A stretch of 64,000 nt of DNA. Source: Saccharofermentans sp. (lineage in GTDB: Bacteria > Bacillota_A > Clostridia > Saccharofermentanales > Saccharofermentanaceae). Below are positions 32,027 to 40,871 of this stretch, piece by piece. Every line of letters starts with the position of its first letter. Position 1 is the stretch's first letter. Where the stretch lies: NCBI GenBank assembly GCA_024695565.1, contig JAILHX010000067.1:62001-126000 (forward strand), read 5' to 3'. The position numbers and the translations under genes are program-made. Under the pieces are notes generated by a model that saw only the letters and a list, made by a program, of their open reading frames with translations, was not told the DNA's origin and searched no databases.

Positions 32027-32527
32027 TTATTCTAATCTCTTTCCCTTGATCTCGCAGACAAGTTCGCGTGAGCCGTCAGGTTTGTCTGTTACGTATTGCC
32101 AGCGAAAACTGTCATCCGTGATGTCAGAGAATATCCAATATGTGCTCTCTTCATCATGGACTTTGCCAACCAGACTGTCACCTTCTTTTTTGAAGGTCAG
32201 ACGCTTCATCGTTCCTGCACAGGTATAGACCACGTCATAGCATTCATTCTGTTTGTTATACATGCGGACCGACGTTCCGTATTCGGCGTCAGGCTGGATA
32301 TCATTATCCTTCGTTGCACGCGACGGGAAGATGAATATGTCCTGAATACCGGTGCCTTCAAGTATCCGCCTGAAGATCCACTCACCTTTTACGTGACGCT
32401 TCCCGCACCCGGTCAGCTCATCGTAATAGTCACAATCCCAGTCACCTAGAAGTGGTGCAAACCAGTCAAATGACTCCGGGATCTTATCTGTTTTTCCGCT
32501 TAAGAGCGCTTCTGAAAATGTGTCCAT
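32027..32527 (-). CDS. Lipocalin-like (DUF1579-type) protein
   Basis: A 166-residue cytosolic protein. The pattern FDWFAPLLGDWDCDYYDEL near the start, followed by WIFRRILEGTGIQDIFIFPS and MYNKQNECYDVVYT, is typical of DUF1579/lipocalin-like beta-barrels that begin with an LxGxW motif. These often bind small molecules, with no known reaction. A GGAAG site favours the ATG at 32527 over the one at 32542. It precedes the VOC gene by 18 bases. Confidence 0.75.
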   Translation of the reverse strand: MDTFSEALLSGKTDKIPESFDWFAPLLGDWDCDYYDELTGCGKRHVKGEWIFRRILEGTGIQDIFIFPSRATKDNDIQPDAEYGTSVRMYNKQNECYDVVYTCAGTMKRLTFKKEGDSLVGKVHDEESTYWIFSDITDDSFRWQYVTDKPDGSRELVCEIKGKRLE

Positions 32528-32551
32528 TTTTGTTACTTCCATATTTGATAA

Positions 32552-32682
32552 TCAGACTTTTCGAGGCTTCGGATAAACCCTGAGAACAGCAAATGATATC
32601 AGGAAATAAGCTATAAGAAATGGTGTAAGTGACCAGCAGCCAAGAGGCGTTTTGGCCATCTTCCAGCCCTCATTTTTTCCAT
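32552..32682 (-). pseudogene. Small membrane protein with apparent one-base frameshift
   Basis: On the minus strand AAGGAG is followed nine bases later by ATGGAA (32682), but this frame ends after 23 codons. A second frame codes for a neat membrane peptide from ATG 32659 to TGA 32552, 35 residues, MAKTPLGCWSLTPFLIAYF and on to VYPKPRKV. One extra A in the run of six A at 32673-32678 would join the two into a 43-residue protein starting MEKNEGWKMAKTP. So either a base was lost in the genome or assembly, or slippage restores it, or translation starts at 32659, where GAGGG also stands upstream. Confidence 0.45.
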
Positions 32683-32709
32683 AACAATATTCTCCTTATG
32701 TTTAAAGCA

Positions 32710-33837
32710 TCACTTGCTGATTGCAGTGAGCGGTATCTCCATCTCTTCCTTAGTAAGGCCCGCATGTCCGCCCGGCATCAGCTTCACTTCTTCATGCGTC
32801 AGGAATATGGCAGCGCCTGATACTGATATAGCCAGATAATCGCCAAGCATATCACGGAACAGTTTGTGTTCTTTGCCGATGCCGAACAGTTTCTGCTCAA
32901 TGACTTCTTGTCTTGTAAGCAGCCAAAACTTATCGCCGAAGTTATTTTTAAAGATGGCGGGGAAATCTTCCTTATACTCATCCTTCACCCAAAAGCTGAG
33001 CGTTCTGGGTTCTACTGAAGGCATGCGGACAAGACACTTCAGTATCTCGGTATAATCCAAAAGACAGTAGTTGTCACATTCGATCTGACTGTGATCGGCA
33101 GTAATGAGAAGAAGTGTATCAGAGAGATTTCCTGCAAAATCTTCAAGCCTTTTCTCAAGTTCTACCATGAGATCATGAGTCTTTTTGTTGTCGGGACCGT
33201 TTGCATGTATTGTGCTGTCAGGTTCAGACCAATAAGCATACACAAATTTCTTTTCGGGCTCGCCGCAAAGATCTTCTACACGTTTTAAGATCGCGTCCAG
33301 ATCTTGAGGGAACGGATCCATAAAAGGCATGGAGGAATAGGCGTTTCCGCCTGCTTCGTTGATCCTGGTAACAATATTCTTATAAGGGCAGTACTTGAAT
33401 CCTGCATGGAAATCTGCAGCAGGTGCCGGCGTGATCAGATTGCCGTCCTCATCTTCCCTCAACTGTTCGTTGTTAGTAAAGACAGTTACATTCTTATCAA
33501 GTTCAGGAAAGTACATGTCCCACCCGAGCCAGCCGTGTTCGTTCGGGTACAGACCTGACAGCACGGAAGTTGTCGCTGCAACTGTCGTCGGCGGGAAAAC
33601 GGAACTGTAAGATCCTGTCAGATGGGAACGGAGAAAACCGTCCGGTTCCAAGTGCTTCTCAAGGATCGAGATTCCCATCGCATCCATCAAAAGTAAAACA
33701 ACATTCTTATAATCTTCCTTAAGAAGGTTATCGGCCATAGCCAATGTTGGAGCGCTCGTCTCCGCACCAAATACTTTAAGCAAGGAATTGCTTAAGTTTA
33801 CCAGGCAATTGTTGTAATCAGGTCTAATGCAATCCAT
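32710..33837 (-). CDS. Alkaline-phosphatase-superfamily phosphodiesterase
   Basis: A 375-residue enzyme of the type I phosphodiesterase/nucleotide pyrophosphatase group. Metal and catalytic residues are seen: Asp in LLLMDAMG, nucleophile Thr in PPTTVAATTSVLSG, SEPDSTIHANG (Asp and His), TADHSQIE (Asp-His) and PGGHAGL (final His). There is no signal peptide, so it acts in the cytosol, unusual for secreted relatives, though cytosolic sulfatase-like and phosphoglycerate mutase members exist. The substrate is unknown. The ATG at 33837 has GGTGG upstream. It diverges from the Bce-like regulator. Confidence 0.85.
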   Translation of the reverse strand: MDCIRPDYNNCLVNLSNSLLKVFGAETSAPTLAMADNLLKEDYKNVVLLLMDAMGISILEKHLEPDGFLRSHLTGSYSSVFPPTTVAATTSVLSGLYPNEHGWLGWDMYFPELDKNVTVFTNNEQLREDEDGNLITPAPAADFHAGFKYCPYKNIVTRINEAGGNAYSSMPFMDPFPQDLDAILKRVEDLCGEPEKKFVYAYWSEPDSTIHANGPDNKKTHDLMVELEKRLEDFAGNLSDTLLLITADHSQIECDNYCLLDYTEILKCLVRMPSVEPRTLSFWVKDEYKEDFPAIFKNNFGDKFWLLTRQEVIEQKLFGIGKEHKLFRDMLGDYLAISVSGAAIFLTHEEVKLMPGGHAGLTKEEMEIPLTAISK

Positions 33838-33916
33838 ATAAGCCACCAAATCAGTTTTAAGTAGTTTACCATTATTCGCAAATATATTTGTTGAGAAATG
33901 GAAATGATATTGAGTG

Positions 33917-33922
33917 TATAAT
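33917..33922 (+). promoter_or_regulatory. -10 box of the Bce-like operon
   Basis: TATAAT six bases before the ATG at 33929, with TTGAGA (33891-33896) 20 bases further up as a poorly spaced -35. The start site would fall on the ATG itself, giving another leaderless mRNA. Confidence 0.5.
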
Positions 33923-33928
33923 TACGCT

Positions 33929-34609
33929 ATGTACAAGATTTATATTGTTGAAGATGACAAAGGTATCGCAGACGGCATTAAACAGTGCCTTTCCGCATGG
34001 GAGATGGAGGTCTCGGAAGCTTCTGATTTCCGCAATGTGCTTGCGGAGATCAATGAGTTTGATCCCCATCTGATAATTATGGATATTACGCTTCCTTATA
34101 TGGGCGGATATCACTGGTGCCAGGAGATAAGGAAGACCAGCAATGTCCCTATCATCTTCATCTCTTCAGCTACGGATAACATGAATATCGTCATGGCCAT
34201 GAATATGGGTGCAGATGATTATATACCCAAGCCTTTTGACCAGAGCGTTCTTATCGCGAAGGTCCAGGCACTCCTGCGCAGAACATATTCATTCAACCAG
34301 GGTTCATTCACACTTCAGGCTAAAGGTGCTGTTCTCAATACGAACGACAATTCATTAACCTATAACGGCAATAAGATCGAGCTTGCCCGCAACGAATATA
34401 AGATCCTTCTTACTCTCATGCAGAATAAGAACAAGGTCGTAAGCCGCGAGAAGCTTATGGAAGCTTTATGGGAGACCGACAGCTTCGTTGATGAGAATAC
34501 TCTGACCGTTAATGTCGGAAGACTTCGTAAAACTCTGGAAGCGGCAGGGCTTAAGGACTTTATCAAGACCAGGTTCGGCGTCGGTTACATCCTGGAGGAC
34601 GGGGAATGA
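33929..34609 (+). CDS. OmpR-family response regulator of a Bce-like module
   Basis: A 226-residue regulator with a receiver domain (IYIVEDDKG acidic pair, phospho-Asp in LIIMDITLPYMGG, Thr/Ser in FISSATD, Lys in YIPKPFD) and a winged-helix DNA-binding domain (LTYNGNKIELARNEYKILLTL to TVNVGRLRKTLE). The next three genes, a small two-TM kinase, an ATPase and a large permease, make it the BceR-type regulator of a peptide-antibiotic detoxification module. The ATG at 33929 (MYKIYIVEDD) is chosen over 33914 because the -10 box lies between them. Its stop overlaps the kinase start (ATGA). Confidence 0.9.
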   Translation: MYKIYIVEDDKGIADGIKQCLSAWEMEVSEASDFRNVLAEINEFDPHLIIMDITLPYMGGYHWCQEIRKTSNVPIIFISSATDNMNIVMAMNMGADDYIPKPFDQSVLIAKVQALLRRTYSFNQGSFTLQAKGAVLNTNDNSLTYNGNKIELARNEYKILLTLMQNKNKVVSREKLMEALWETDSFVDENTLTVNVGRLRKTLEAAGLKDFIKTRFGVGYILEDGE

Positions 34610-35574
34610 AGCTCCTCGCAAGTTACTTCAGATACCGCGCGAAAATAATCATCACATGCTTCGTTATTGTGGCGATCTTCGTATCTACTGACCTGCTCTT
34701 TGATATTCCGAAAATAGCTTTCCTCTATCCTCTTGTCCTTACATTGGCAATTGGATTTATCACCTGCGGAATAGATTTCTTTTTCTTTATCAAAAGACAC
34801 GATCAGCTTACTCAGAATTACGAAGAACTCCCACAGCCCAAGAATCTTATCGAAGAAGATTACCAGCAGATAATCAGGCTCATGGCTGAAGAAGCTAATA
34901 TGGCTGATCAGAAAGCATCTGCCGACTACACTGATATGGTTGAGTACTACACCGTGTGGGCACACCAGATAAAGACTCCGATCGCTGCGATGAGACTGAA
35001 TCTACAATCAGAAGATACCGAATCGGCCAGAAGGCTCATGGGCGATCTTAACCGTATCGAAGCATATGTTGAGATGGTATTAACTTTCTTAAGACTTGAT
35101 TCCAATAATACGGATTATTTAATTAAGGAATACGATCTCGACGAGATCATCCGCCCTGCCATCCGCAAGTTCTCACGTGAGTTTATAGTAAAGAAACTGA
35201 AGCTCGAATATGAGCCCGTCTCATTCAGGACAATAACCGATTCGAAGTGGCTGTCGTTCATTATCGAGCAGGTTATCTCAAACGCCGTCAAATACACATC
35301 TGAAGGTTCCGTACGCATTTACATGAATGAGCCAGGCATTCTGTGCATCGAAGATACAGGCATAGGAATCAGCGCTGAAGATCTTCCCAGAATTTTCGAG
35401 AACGGTTACACAGGATTTAACGGCCGCGAAGACAAGAGAGCAAGCGGCATCGGTCTTTATCTGTGCAAGAGGATCGCTGATAATCTAGGTCACAAGATCT
35501 ATGCGGAATCAACAGCCGGTGAAGGAACCAGGATGTTTCTTGATTTAAGAACCAGGAAGATCGGCATCGAGTAA
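34606..35574 (+). CDS. BceS-like intramembrane-sensing histidine kinase
   Basis: A 322-residue kinase. Two TM helices (about 14-32 and 38-58) with almost no extracellular loop are typical of intramembrane-sensing kinases that take their signal from the partner ABC transporter. The phospho-His lies in WAHQIKTPIAAMRL, N box in IEQVISNAVKYT, G boxes in EDTGIGI and ASGIGLYL. It overlaps the regulator gene by four bases. It should phosphorylate that regulator when the BceB-like permease meets a cell-wall-active peptide. Confidence 0.9.
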   Translation: MKLLASYFRYRAKIIITCFVIVAIFVSTDLLFDIPKIAFLYPLVLTLAIGFITCGIDFFFFIKRHDQLTQNYEELPQPKNLIEEDYQQIIRLMAEEANMADQKASADYTDMVEYYTVWAHQIKTPIAAMRLNLQSEDTESARRLMGDLNRIEAYVEMVLTFLRLDSNNTDYLIKEYDLDEIIRPAIRKFSREFIVKKLKLEYEPVSFRTITDSKWLSFIIEQVISNAVKYTSEGSVRIYMNEPGILCIEDTGIGISAEDLPRIFENGYTGFNGREDKRASGIGLYLCKRIADNLGHKIYAESTAGEGTRMFLDLRTRKIGIE

Positions 35575-35577
35575 ATG

Positions 35578-35641
35578 TGACAAACGTGTAAGGAATTCGT
35601 AAGTACTTTCAATGGAGTGAGTTTTGTATGTTTTCTATACT
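35578..35641 (+). promoter_or_regulatory. BceR-type operator and promoter of the ABC transporter
   Basis: TGACA-AACG-TGTAA (35578-35591) fits the TnACA-N4-TGTAA inverted repeat known for BceR-like regulators. A TATACT -10 (35636-35641) lies 45 bases on, with a poor -35 (TGGAGT), as expected for a promoter that needs an activator. The position between kinase and transporter genes matches the usual Bce layout. Confidence 0.65.
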
Positions 35642-35673
35642 GTGGCTGACTTAAATGAAAGGAAGCAATGATT

Positions 35674-36438
35674 ATGAGTTTACTGGAAGTAACAGGCGTA
35701 AAGAAAATATACAAGGGACGTCGCGGAGGCGCTTCAGTCGAGGCACTCAAAAACGTTAATTTCACTGTTGAGAACGGTGAATACGTTGCCATAATGGGCG
35801 AGTCGGGAAGCGGAAAGACAACGCTTCTTAATATCCTTGCAGCATTAGACAAAGCAACATCGGGAACAATTCTTTTAGACGGCATGAATCTCTCAACTAT
35901 CAAGGATGCAGCCATGGCAAAGTTCCGCCGTGATAACTTAGGTTATGTATTTCAGGACTTCAATCTCCTGGATACATTCACACTCGAAGATAACATCTAC
36001 CTTCCTCTGGTTCTCGCAGGCAAAAGGCATTCGGACATGAAGGCAAGGCTTGATAAGCTTGCTCCCGCGTTGGGCATCACAGACCTTCTTAAGAAATATC
36101 CTTATGAAGTATCCGGCGGTCAGAAGCAGAGAGCAGCCATAGCAAGAGCTCTTATCACAAATCCTAAGATAGTTCTTGCAGATGAGCCTACCGGAGCGCT
36201 TGACTCCAAGTCCTCAGATGAGCTGCTCGAACTGTTCTCCAAGGTAAACCAGATGGGACAGACGATCCTCATGGTTACTCACTCCACCAAGGCAGCGAGC
36301 CACGCTTCACGCGTAATGTTCATTAAGGACGGCATCATATTCCACCAGATCTACAAGGGCAATTCAACTGATACGCAGATGTATCAGAAGATCTCAGACA
36401 CTTTGAACCTCCTCGCTCAGGGAGGTGAACTGAAATGA
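35674..36438 (+). CDS. BceA-like ABC transporter ATP-binding protein
   Basis: A 254-residue ATPase with Walker A GESGSGKTT, Q-loop, signature VSGGQKQRAAIARAL, Walker B IVLADEPTGALD and switch His in VTHSTKAAS. This is the MacB/LolD-like class used with FtsX-domain permeases. The ATG at 35674 has AGGAAG eight bases upstream; an ATG six bases earlier is too close to it. Its stop overlaps the permease start by four bases. With the permease it should free lipid-linked cell-wall precursors from peptide antibiotics such as bacitracin; the actual drug is unknown. Confidence 0.92.
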   Translation: MSLLEVTGVKKIYKGRRGGASVEALKNVNFTVENGEYVAIMGESGSGKTTLLNILAALDKATSGTILLDGMNLSTIKDAAMAKFRRDNLGYVFQDFNLLDTFTLEDNIYLPLVLAGKRHSDMKARLDKLAPALGITDLLKKYPYEVSGGQKQRAAIARALITNPKIVLADEPTGALDSKSSDELLELFSKVNQMGQTILMVTHSTKAASHASRVMFIKDGIIFHQIYKGNSTDTQMYQKISDTLNLLAQGGELK

Positions 36439-38471
36439 AAATAGGTTTATACCCTAAGATCGCGGCCGATGGTATCAGAAAAAACGGCCGTCTTTATGTG
36501 CCCTTCATTGCGACATGCATTCTCATGATTGCAGTATTCTACATCATGCACCTGCTCGGGTTCTCCGATATGCTCCAGAACTTTGCAGGATCAGGTACTG
36601 CAAAAGAGACCTTGCAGTTGGGAACAATAATCATGGCTGTGTTCGGAACTATTTTTCTGTTCTACACCCAGTCAACCTTGATCAAAGGCAGAAAAAAGGA
36701 ATTCGGTTTATATAACGTTCTCGGAATGAACAGAGTCAATCTGGGAAGAATACTGTTTTTTGAGACAGCGATAATCTGGATCGTCTCCATGACAGGGGGC
36801 CTTCTGGCAGGAATAGGTCTGTCCAAATTGGCTGAACTCGGATTTGCCAAGATGATCGGTTCCGGCACGAGTTATCAATTCACGATATCATCTGATTCCA
36901 TCGCTGCAACCACTGTTATTTACAGCCTTATATTCTTGCTTATCTATCTCAATGCGTTAAGACAGATATGGTTTACCAGAACCATCAATCTTCTTCACTC
37001 TGATAAGGCAGGCGAGAAACCTCCTAAGGCTAACTGGGTAATCGGCATTCTCGGATTCATCATCCTTATTGCAGGCTATACGATCGCGATCAGGATCGAG
37101 TCTCCTTTATCAGCTCTTGTCTGGTTCTTTATTGCAGTCATCCTCATCATCATCGGAACATATCTCGTTCTTATCGCAGGTTCAGTTCTTCTTTGCAGGA
37201 TCCTGCAGAAAAACAAGACATACTACTATAAGACAAATCACTTCGTATCTGTGTCTTCCATGGCTTACAGAATGAAAAGGAACGGTGCCGGACTTGCCTC
37301 AATATGCATCCTCCTTACAATGATCCTGGTAATGATCTCATCTACTTCTGCTCTTTATTTCAACAGAGAAGAAACTTTAAGAAACCGCTATCCTAACCAG
37401 CTCAATGTTACTGCCAGGCATGACGGATTTTTCGAGAACTACGAAGAATACACTTCCAAAATGGAGAACGCCGTAAGCAGGTGCGCAGAAGATTTCAGCA
37501 CAGATATTTCTCATCCGACATCAGTTGCAAGCTATGAATTAAGTGGCTATTACGACAATAACGGATTTGTAGACATTGATCTTGATCCTTATGAAACACT
37601 TTCTACGACTTTTGATTTCGACAGAGTCGTACAGGTATACTTCTTTGATGTTGAGACGTACAACCGCCTGAATAACAAGAATGAGTCTTTAGCTCCCGGT
37701 GAGATCCTTCTCGGCATAGACGGAAATATCCAGGCCGGCAATGAATTAACGGTCGGAAAGAAAACATTCGAAGTAGTAAAAACGGTCGATTACAGGGCCG
37801 GCAATCTGCAGTACGCTGTCGGAACATCAGTAGTATCTACCTTTGTACTGATAGTTGACGATCTTAATTCAGCTGTTGCCGATTACTCTGAATATATCAA
37901 CAGCTTCGGTGATCCGATGCTCGCATGGTCATGGAGTTACAATTTCGATACCGGCCTCGATTCTGATGGCCAGATGGAAATGCGTGGAAAGATCGGTGAA
38001 TACATCACAGAAGAAATAAACGATCCTGAATTTGTAAGATTTTACAGTTTCAGCCGTGATGCTGAGAGAGAAGATTTTGTATCTACATTCGGCGGTCTCT
38101 TCTTCCTCGGAATACTCTTAAGCATCATCTTCATGGTATCCTGCGTGCTTATAATCTACTACAAGCAGATATCTGAAGGCTATGAAGATCAGTCAAGGTT
38201 CGCGATCATGCAGAAGGTCGGAATGACTAAAGAGAACATAAAAACGAGCATCAACTCACAAATGCTTACTGTATTCCTCATTCCTATCGCATTTGCGTGT
38301 ATCCACCTGGCAACAGTCCTGCCGATCGTACACAAGCTCCTCCTGCTTTTCGGTCACAATAACATTCCGCTGCTTCTCATTACAGCCGGCATCTGCGTGC
38401 TTGTCTGCGGATTGTTCTACGGTCTGACGTATAAGTTTACTTCGAACGCTTACTATAAGATCGTGTCATAA
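36435..38471 (+). CDS. BceB-like FtsX-domain ABC permease
   Basis: A 678-residue permease with about ten TM helices. The first FtsX-like domain covers TMs 2-4 (about 18-175), and a large extracellular domain of about 220 residues (near 310-545) lies between late TM helices, as in BceB, where it senses the peptide. The final three TM helices are near 555-675. YTQSTLIKGRKKEFGLYNVLGM is the conserved cytosolic motif of FtsX proteins. It acts both as exporter/protector and as the signal source for the kinase. The stop overlaps the convergent GNAT gene by six bases. Confidence 0.92.
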   Translation: MKIGLYPKIAADGIRKNGRLYVPFIATCILMIAVFYIMHLLGFSDMLQNFAGSGTAKETLQLGTIIMAVFGTIFLFYTQSTLIKGRKKEFGLYNVLGMNRVNLGRILFFETAIIWIVSMTGGLLAGIGLSKLAELGFAKMIGSGTSYQFTISSDSIAATTVIYSLIFLLIYLNALRQIWFTRTINLLHSDKAGEKPPKANWVIGILGFIILIAGYTIAIRIESPLSALVWFFIAVILIIIGTYLVLIAGSVLLCRILQKNKTYYYKTNHFVSVSSMAYRMKRNGAGLASICILLTMILVMISSTSALYFNREETLRNRYPNQLNVTARHDGFFENYEEYTSKMENAVSRCAEDFSTDISHPTSVASYELSGYYDNNGFVDIDLDPYETLSTTFDFDRVVQVYFFDVETYNRLNNKNESLAPGEILLGIDGNIQAGNELTVGKKTFEVVKTVDYRAGNLQYAVGTSVVSTFVLIVDDLNSAVADYSEYINSFGDPMLAWSWSYNFDTGLDSDGQMEMRGKIGEYITEEINDPEFVRFYSFSRDAEREDFVSTFGGLFFLGILLSIIFMVSCVLIIYYKQISEGYEDQSRFAIMQKVGMTKENIKTSINSQMLTVFLIPIAFACIHLATVLPIVHKLLLLFGHNNIPLLLITAGICVLVCGLFYGLTYKFTSNAYYKIVS

Positions 38472-38921
38472 GGACATGACGTAGATCTGACAGGGATTGG
38501 CTTCATCCCAGTACAGAGGGAACACTTCGAACTCTTTGAAGCCGCAGCTGATATAGAAATGATTCGTAATATCGTAATCAGTATACATGCCCATTCGGAC
38601 AGTCTTGACCTGCATAAAGGAATAGCCTTCCGAATGGGCTATTTCTTTTGCTTTCTCGACCAACGCCCTGCCGATACCGCTTCTGTGACGGTCCTTCACG
38701 ACACCCATGACCGCGAGTTCAACCGTAGCATTGCCTGTCTCCTTAAGACACAGGAAGCCGTCGTACACGCCGTCTTCCTCGTTAGCGATAAAGATCCAGT
38801 CTTTGCAGTCATTGATATATCCTTCGCGGGATTCCTCAACCTCGAACCATTCAGTCAGAGCTTCCAAAACTACACGTGCAATCCGACCCTTAAGGGCCTT
38901 ATCTTCAATAACTTTTATCAT
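38466..38921 (-). CDS. GNAT N-acetyltransferase
   Basis: A 151-residue GNAT with ELAVMGVVKDRHRSGIGRALV as strand four and acetyl-CoA loop, and ITNHFYISCGFKEFEVFPLYWD near the end. It resembles the YhbS/YafP-like group often annotated as acetyltransferases of unknown acceptor. AAGGAA lies eight bases before the ATG. Its last codons overlap the end of the BceB-like gene. Confidence 0.85.
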   Translation of the reverse strand: MIKVIEDKALKGRIARVVLEALTEWFEVEESREGYINDCKDWIFIANEEDGVYDGFLCLKETGNATVELAVMGVVKDRHRSGIGRALVEKAKEIAHSEGYSFMQVKTVRMGMYTDYDITNHFYISCGFKEFEVFPLYWDEANPCQIYVMSL

Positions 38922-38960
38922 TTGATTATTCCTTAAAATCCCGAGATGCCTAATTATGAA

Positions 38961-40739
38961 TCAGGACACAGGCTCGGGCATCTTCTCGCCCATGTACTTC
39001 TCGTAGAATTCCTTGTACTTCTTCTCACTGGCTGCATCGCGGCGGTGCTTAAAGTCGTGCATGTAAGTAGCCGGATCAGTAGTATTTGCATACTTGAAAC
39101 GGTAAGCAATGGCCGCAATATTGAGGCTGTGTTCCGCGATCCTTACGCAGCTGTACAAGATGTCGTTAAATACGAACCCCTGCATTGTGGTGCATTTACC
39201 CGTAGCAAGACGTTCAACGTGTGCTGCCTTGAACTGGTCGCTCATCTCGCTGATTACGATCCTCAAGGGTCCTACATCTTCCGCTCTGGCCGCATTGCCA
39301 GACTTATAGCAATCAAGGGCAATTGTATAAACTTCCTTAACTGCCGGGATTATCCTGTTAAGTTCCTCCAATGCTTCGTCAGAGAATGCAAGGCGTTTAT
39401 TGAACATCTCTTCGGCGGAATTGGACAGATAATTCGCGTGGTCAGCAATACGCTCAACCTCGCCTATCGTCTGCAATAAACTCGAGGACCTGTTCTTATC
39501 TTCAACAGACAGGTGCTGGGTCGTTGTAAGCTTCATGAGGTAAGAACCTAAGTGGTCCTCAAAACCGTCAATAACTTCCTCATTCTTCTTGATGTAAGCA
39601 AAGTCATCATTGTTGTATCCGTTTATGAGCATTGCCATAGACTTATCAAGACCCTTCTGAGCCTTACCGATCATCTTGATGATGGAGTTGCGGCACTCGG
39701 CTACAGCGATAGGAGGTGTAAGCATAAGTCTCTCGTCGAGCTTGAACTCCTGCTCCTCGTCAGTATCCTTTACGATCAGGTTCGCAAGCTTGATAAGGAG
39801 TTTGCTGAACGGGAAGAGAACTATCGTATTGCCGACATTGAATAATGTATGGCAAACGGCAATTCCGAATATGCTGATAGTATTGTTCATGAACGAGAAG
39901 TTGAAAATGGCATTGAGTCCATAGAAGACGACCATCCAGATGCATGTGCCGATGACCTTGATAAGAACATGGATCATGGTAACTCTCTTAGCAGCACGGC
40001 TGACACCGATGGAAGACAGGATCGCCGTCATACAGGTTCCGATATTGGCACCCATGATGATCGGGATGGCTACACCGTATGTGATCTGACCTGTCATTGA
40101 CAAGGACTGCAAAATACCGATCGATGCGGCAGAACTCTGGATAACACCCGTTACTACAGTACCTGCAAGGACACCGAGGAACGGATTGTGGAAAGCCGTA
40201 AGAATATTTGTGAAGCTCTCCATCTCACGGAGAGGCGCCATTGATGTGGACATCATGGTCATTCCCTGCATGAGGATTGAGAAACCTATAAGCATCGAAC
40301 CGATATCCTTATGTCTCTGCTGCTTGCAGACCATGAGCATGATAATACCGATCAGGGCAACGATAAGAGCAAAGCATGAAGGCTTCAGGAACTGGAGCAG
40401 GATATTGTCATTACCGTCGATACCTGACAGGGACAGGATCCATGCAGTAAGCGTAGTACCAATATCTGAACCGAAGATTACTCCGACAGTCTGAGGAAGC
40501 TCCATGATTCCCGAGTTAACAAAACCGATGAGCATGACCGTCATCGCAGAAGATGACTGGATGGCGATAGTGATCACGGCACCGATCGTAAGACCCTTGA
40601 ACGGATTATCTGTTGCCTTGCGCAGGAGCTTCTCAAGCTTACCGCCTGCAGTCTTCTTCAACGATTCGGACAAAATGCGCATTCCATAGAGGAAGAACGC
40701 CAGTCCTCCGAACAAAGTAACAAACGAAAAGATGTCCAT
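38961..40739 (-). CDS. Na+/phosphate cotransporter (NptA-like) with PhoU-like tail
   Basis: A 592-residue membrane symporter that takes up phosphate with sodium. Two inverted repeats are evident, each with a QSS motif: QSSSAMTVMLIGFVNSG and QSSAASIGILQSLS, each followed by an IGTT/NIGTC turn (GSDIGTTLTAWIL, ANIGTCMTAIL). About eight to ten TM helices fill residues 1-310. The C-terminal 230 residues are helical and PhoU-like (GEVERIADHANYLSNSAEEM). Strong GAGAGGCG RBS. Expression under phosphate shortage is usual, but I see no clear Pho box. Confidence 0.92.
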   Translation of the reverse strand: MDIFSFVTLFGGLAFFLYGMRILSESLKKTAGGKLEKLLRKATDNPFKGLTIGAVITIAIQSSSAMTVMLIGFVNSGIMELPQTVGVIFGSDIGTTLTAWILSLSGIDGNDNILLQFLKPSCFALIVALIGIIMLMVCKQQRHKDIGSMLIGFSILMQGMTMMSTSMAPLREMESFTNILTAFHNPFLGVLAGTVVTGVIQSSAASIGILQSLSMTGQITYGVAIPIIMGANIGTCMTAILSSIGVSRAAKRVTMIHVLIKVIGTCIWMVVFYGLNAIFNFSFMNNTISIFGIAVCHTLFNVGNTIVLFPFSKLLIKLANLIVKDTDEEQEFKLDERLMLTPPIAVAECRNSIIKMIGKAQKGLDKSMAMLINGYNNDDFAYIKKNEEVIDGFEDHLGSYLMKLTTTQHLSVEDKNRSSSLLQTIGEVERIADHANYLSNSAEEMFNKRLAFSDEALEELNRIIPAVKEVYTIALDCYKSGNAARAEDVGPLRIVISEMSDQFKAAHVERLATGKCTTMQGFVFNDILYSCVRIAEHSLNIAAIAYRFKYANTTDPATYMHDFKHRRDAASEKKYKEFYEKYMGEKMPEPVS

Positions 40740-40871
40740 ATAAACGCCTCTCAGCTCATAAATAATATTTTTCCGACTCTAATTTTAATATCTAAATGTC
40801 AATATGTAAAATCCCTTTTTATTACATTTTTAGAATAGATAGATGTTTATCTATATGTAAGATCATCAATG
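40740..40871. other. AT-rich spacer before the candidate RNA, with a 7-bp hairpin
   Basis: No ORF is convincing here. The stretch must hold the minus-strand promoter of the Na/Pi gene. ATAGATA (40835-40841) and TATCTAT (40848-40854) make a perfect 7-bp hairpin. I could not pick a clear plus-strand promoter for the RNA that follows. Confidence 0.4.
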
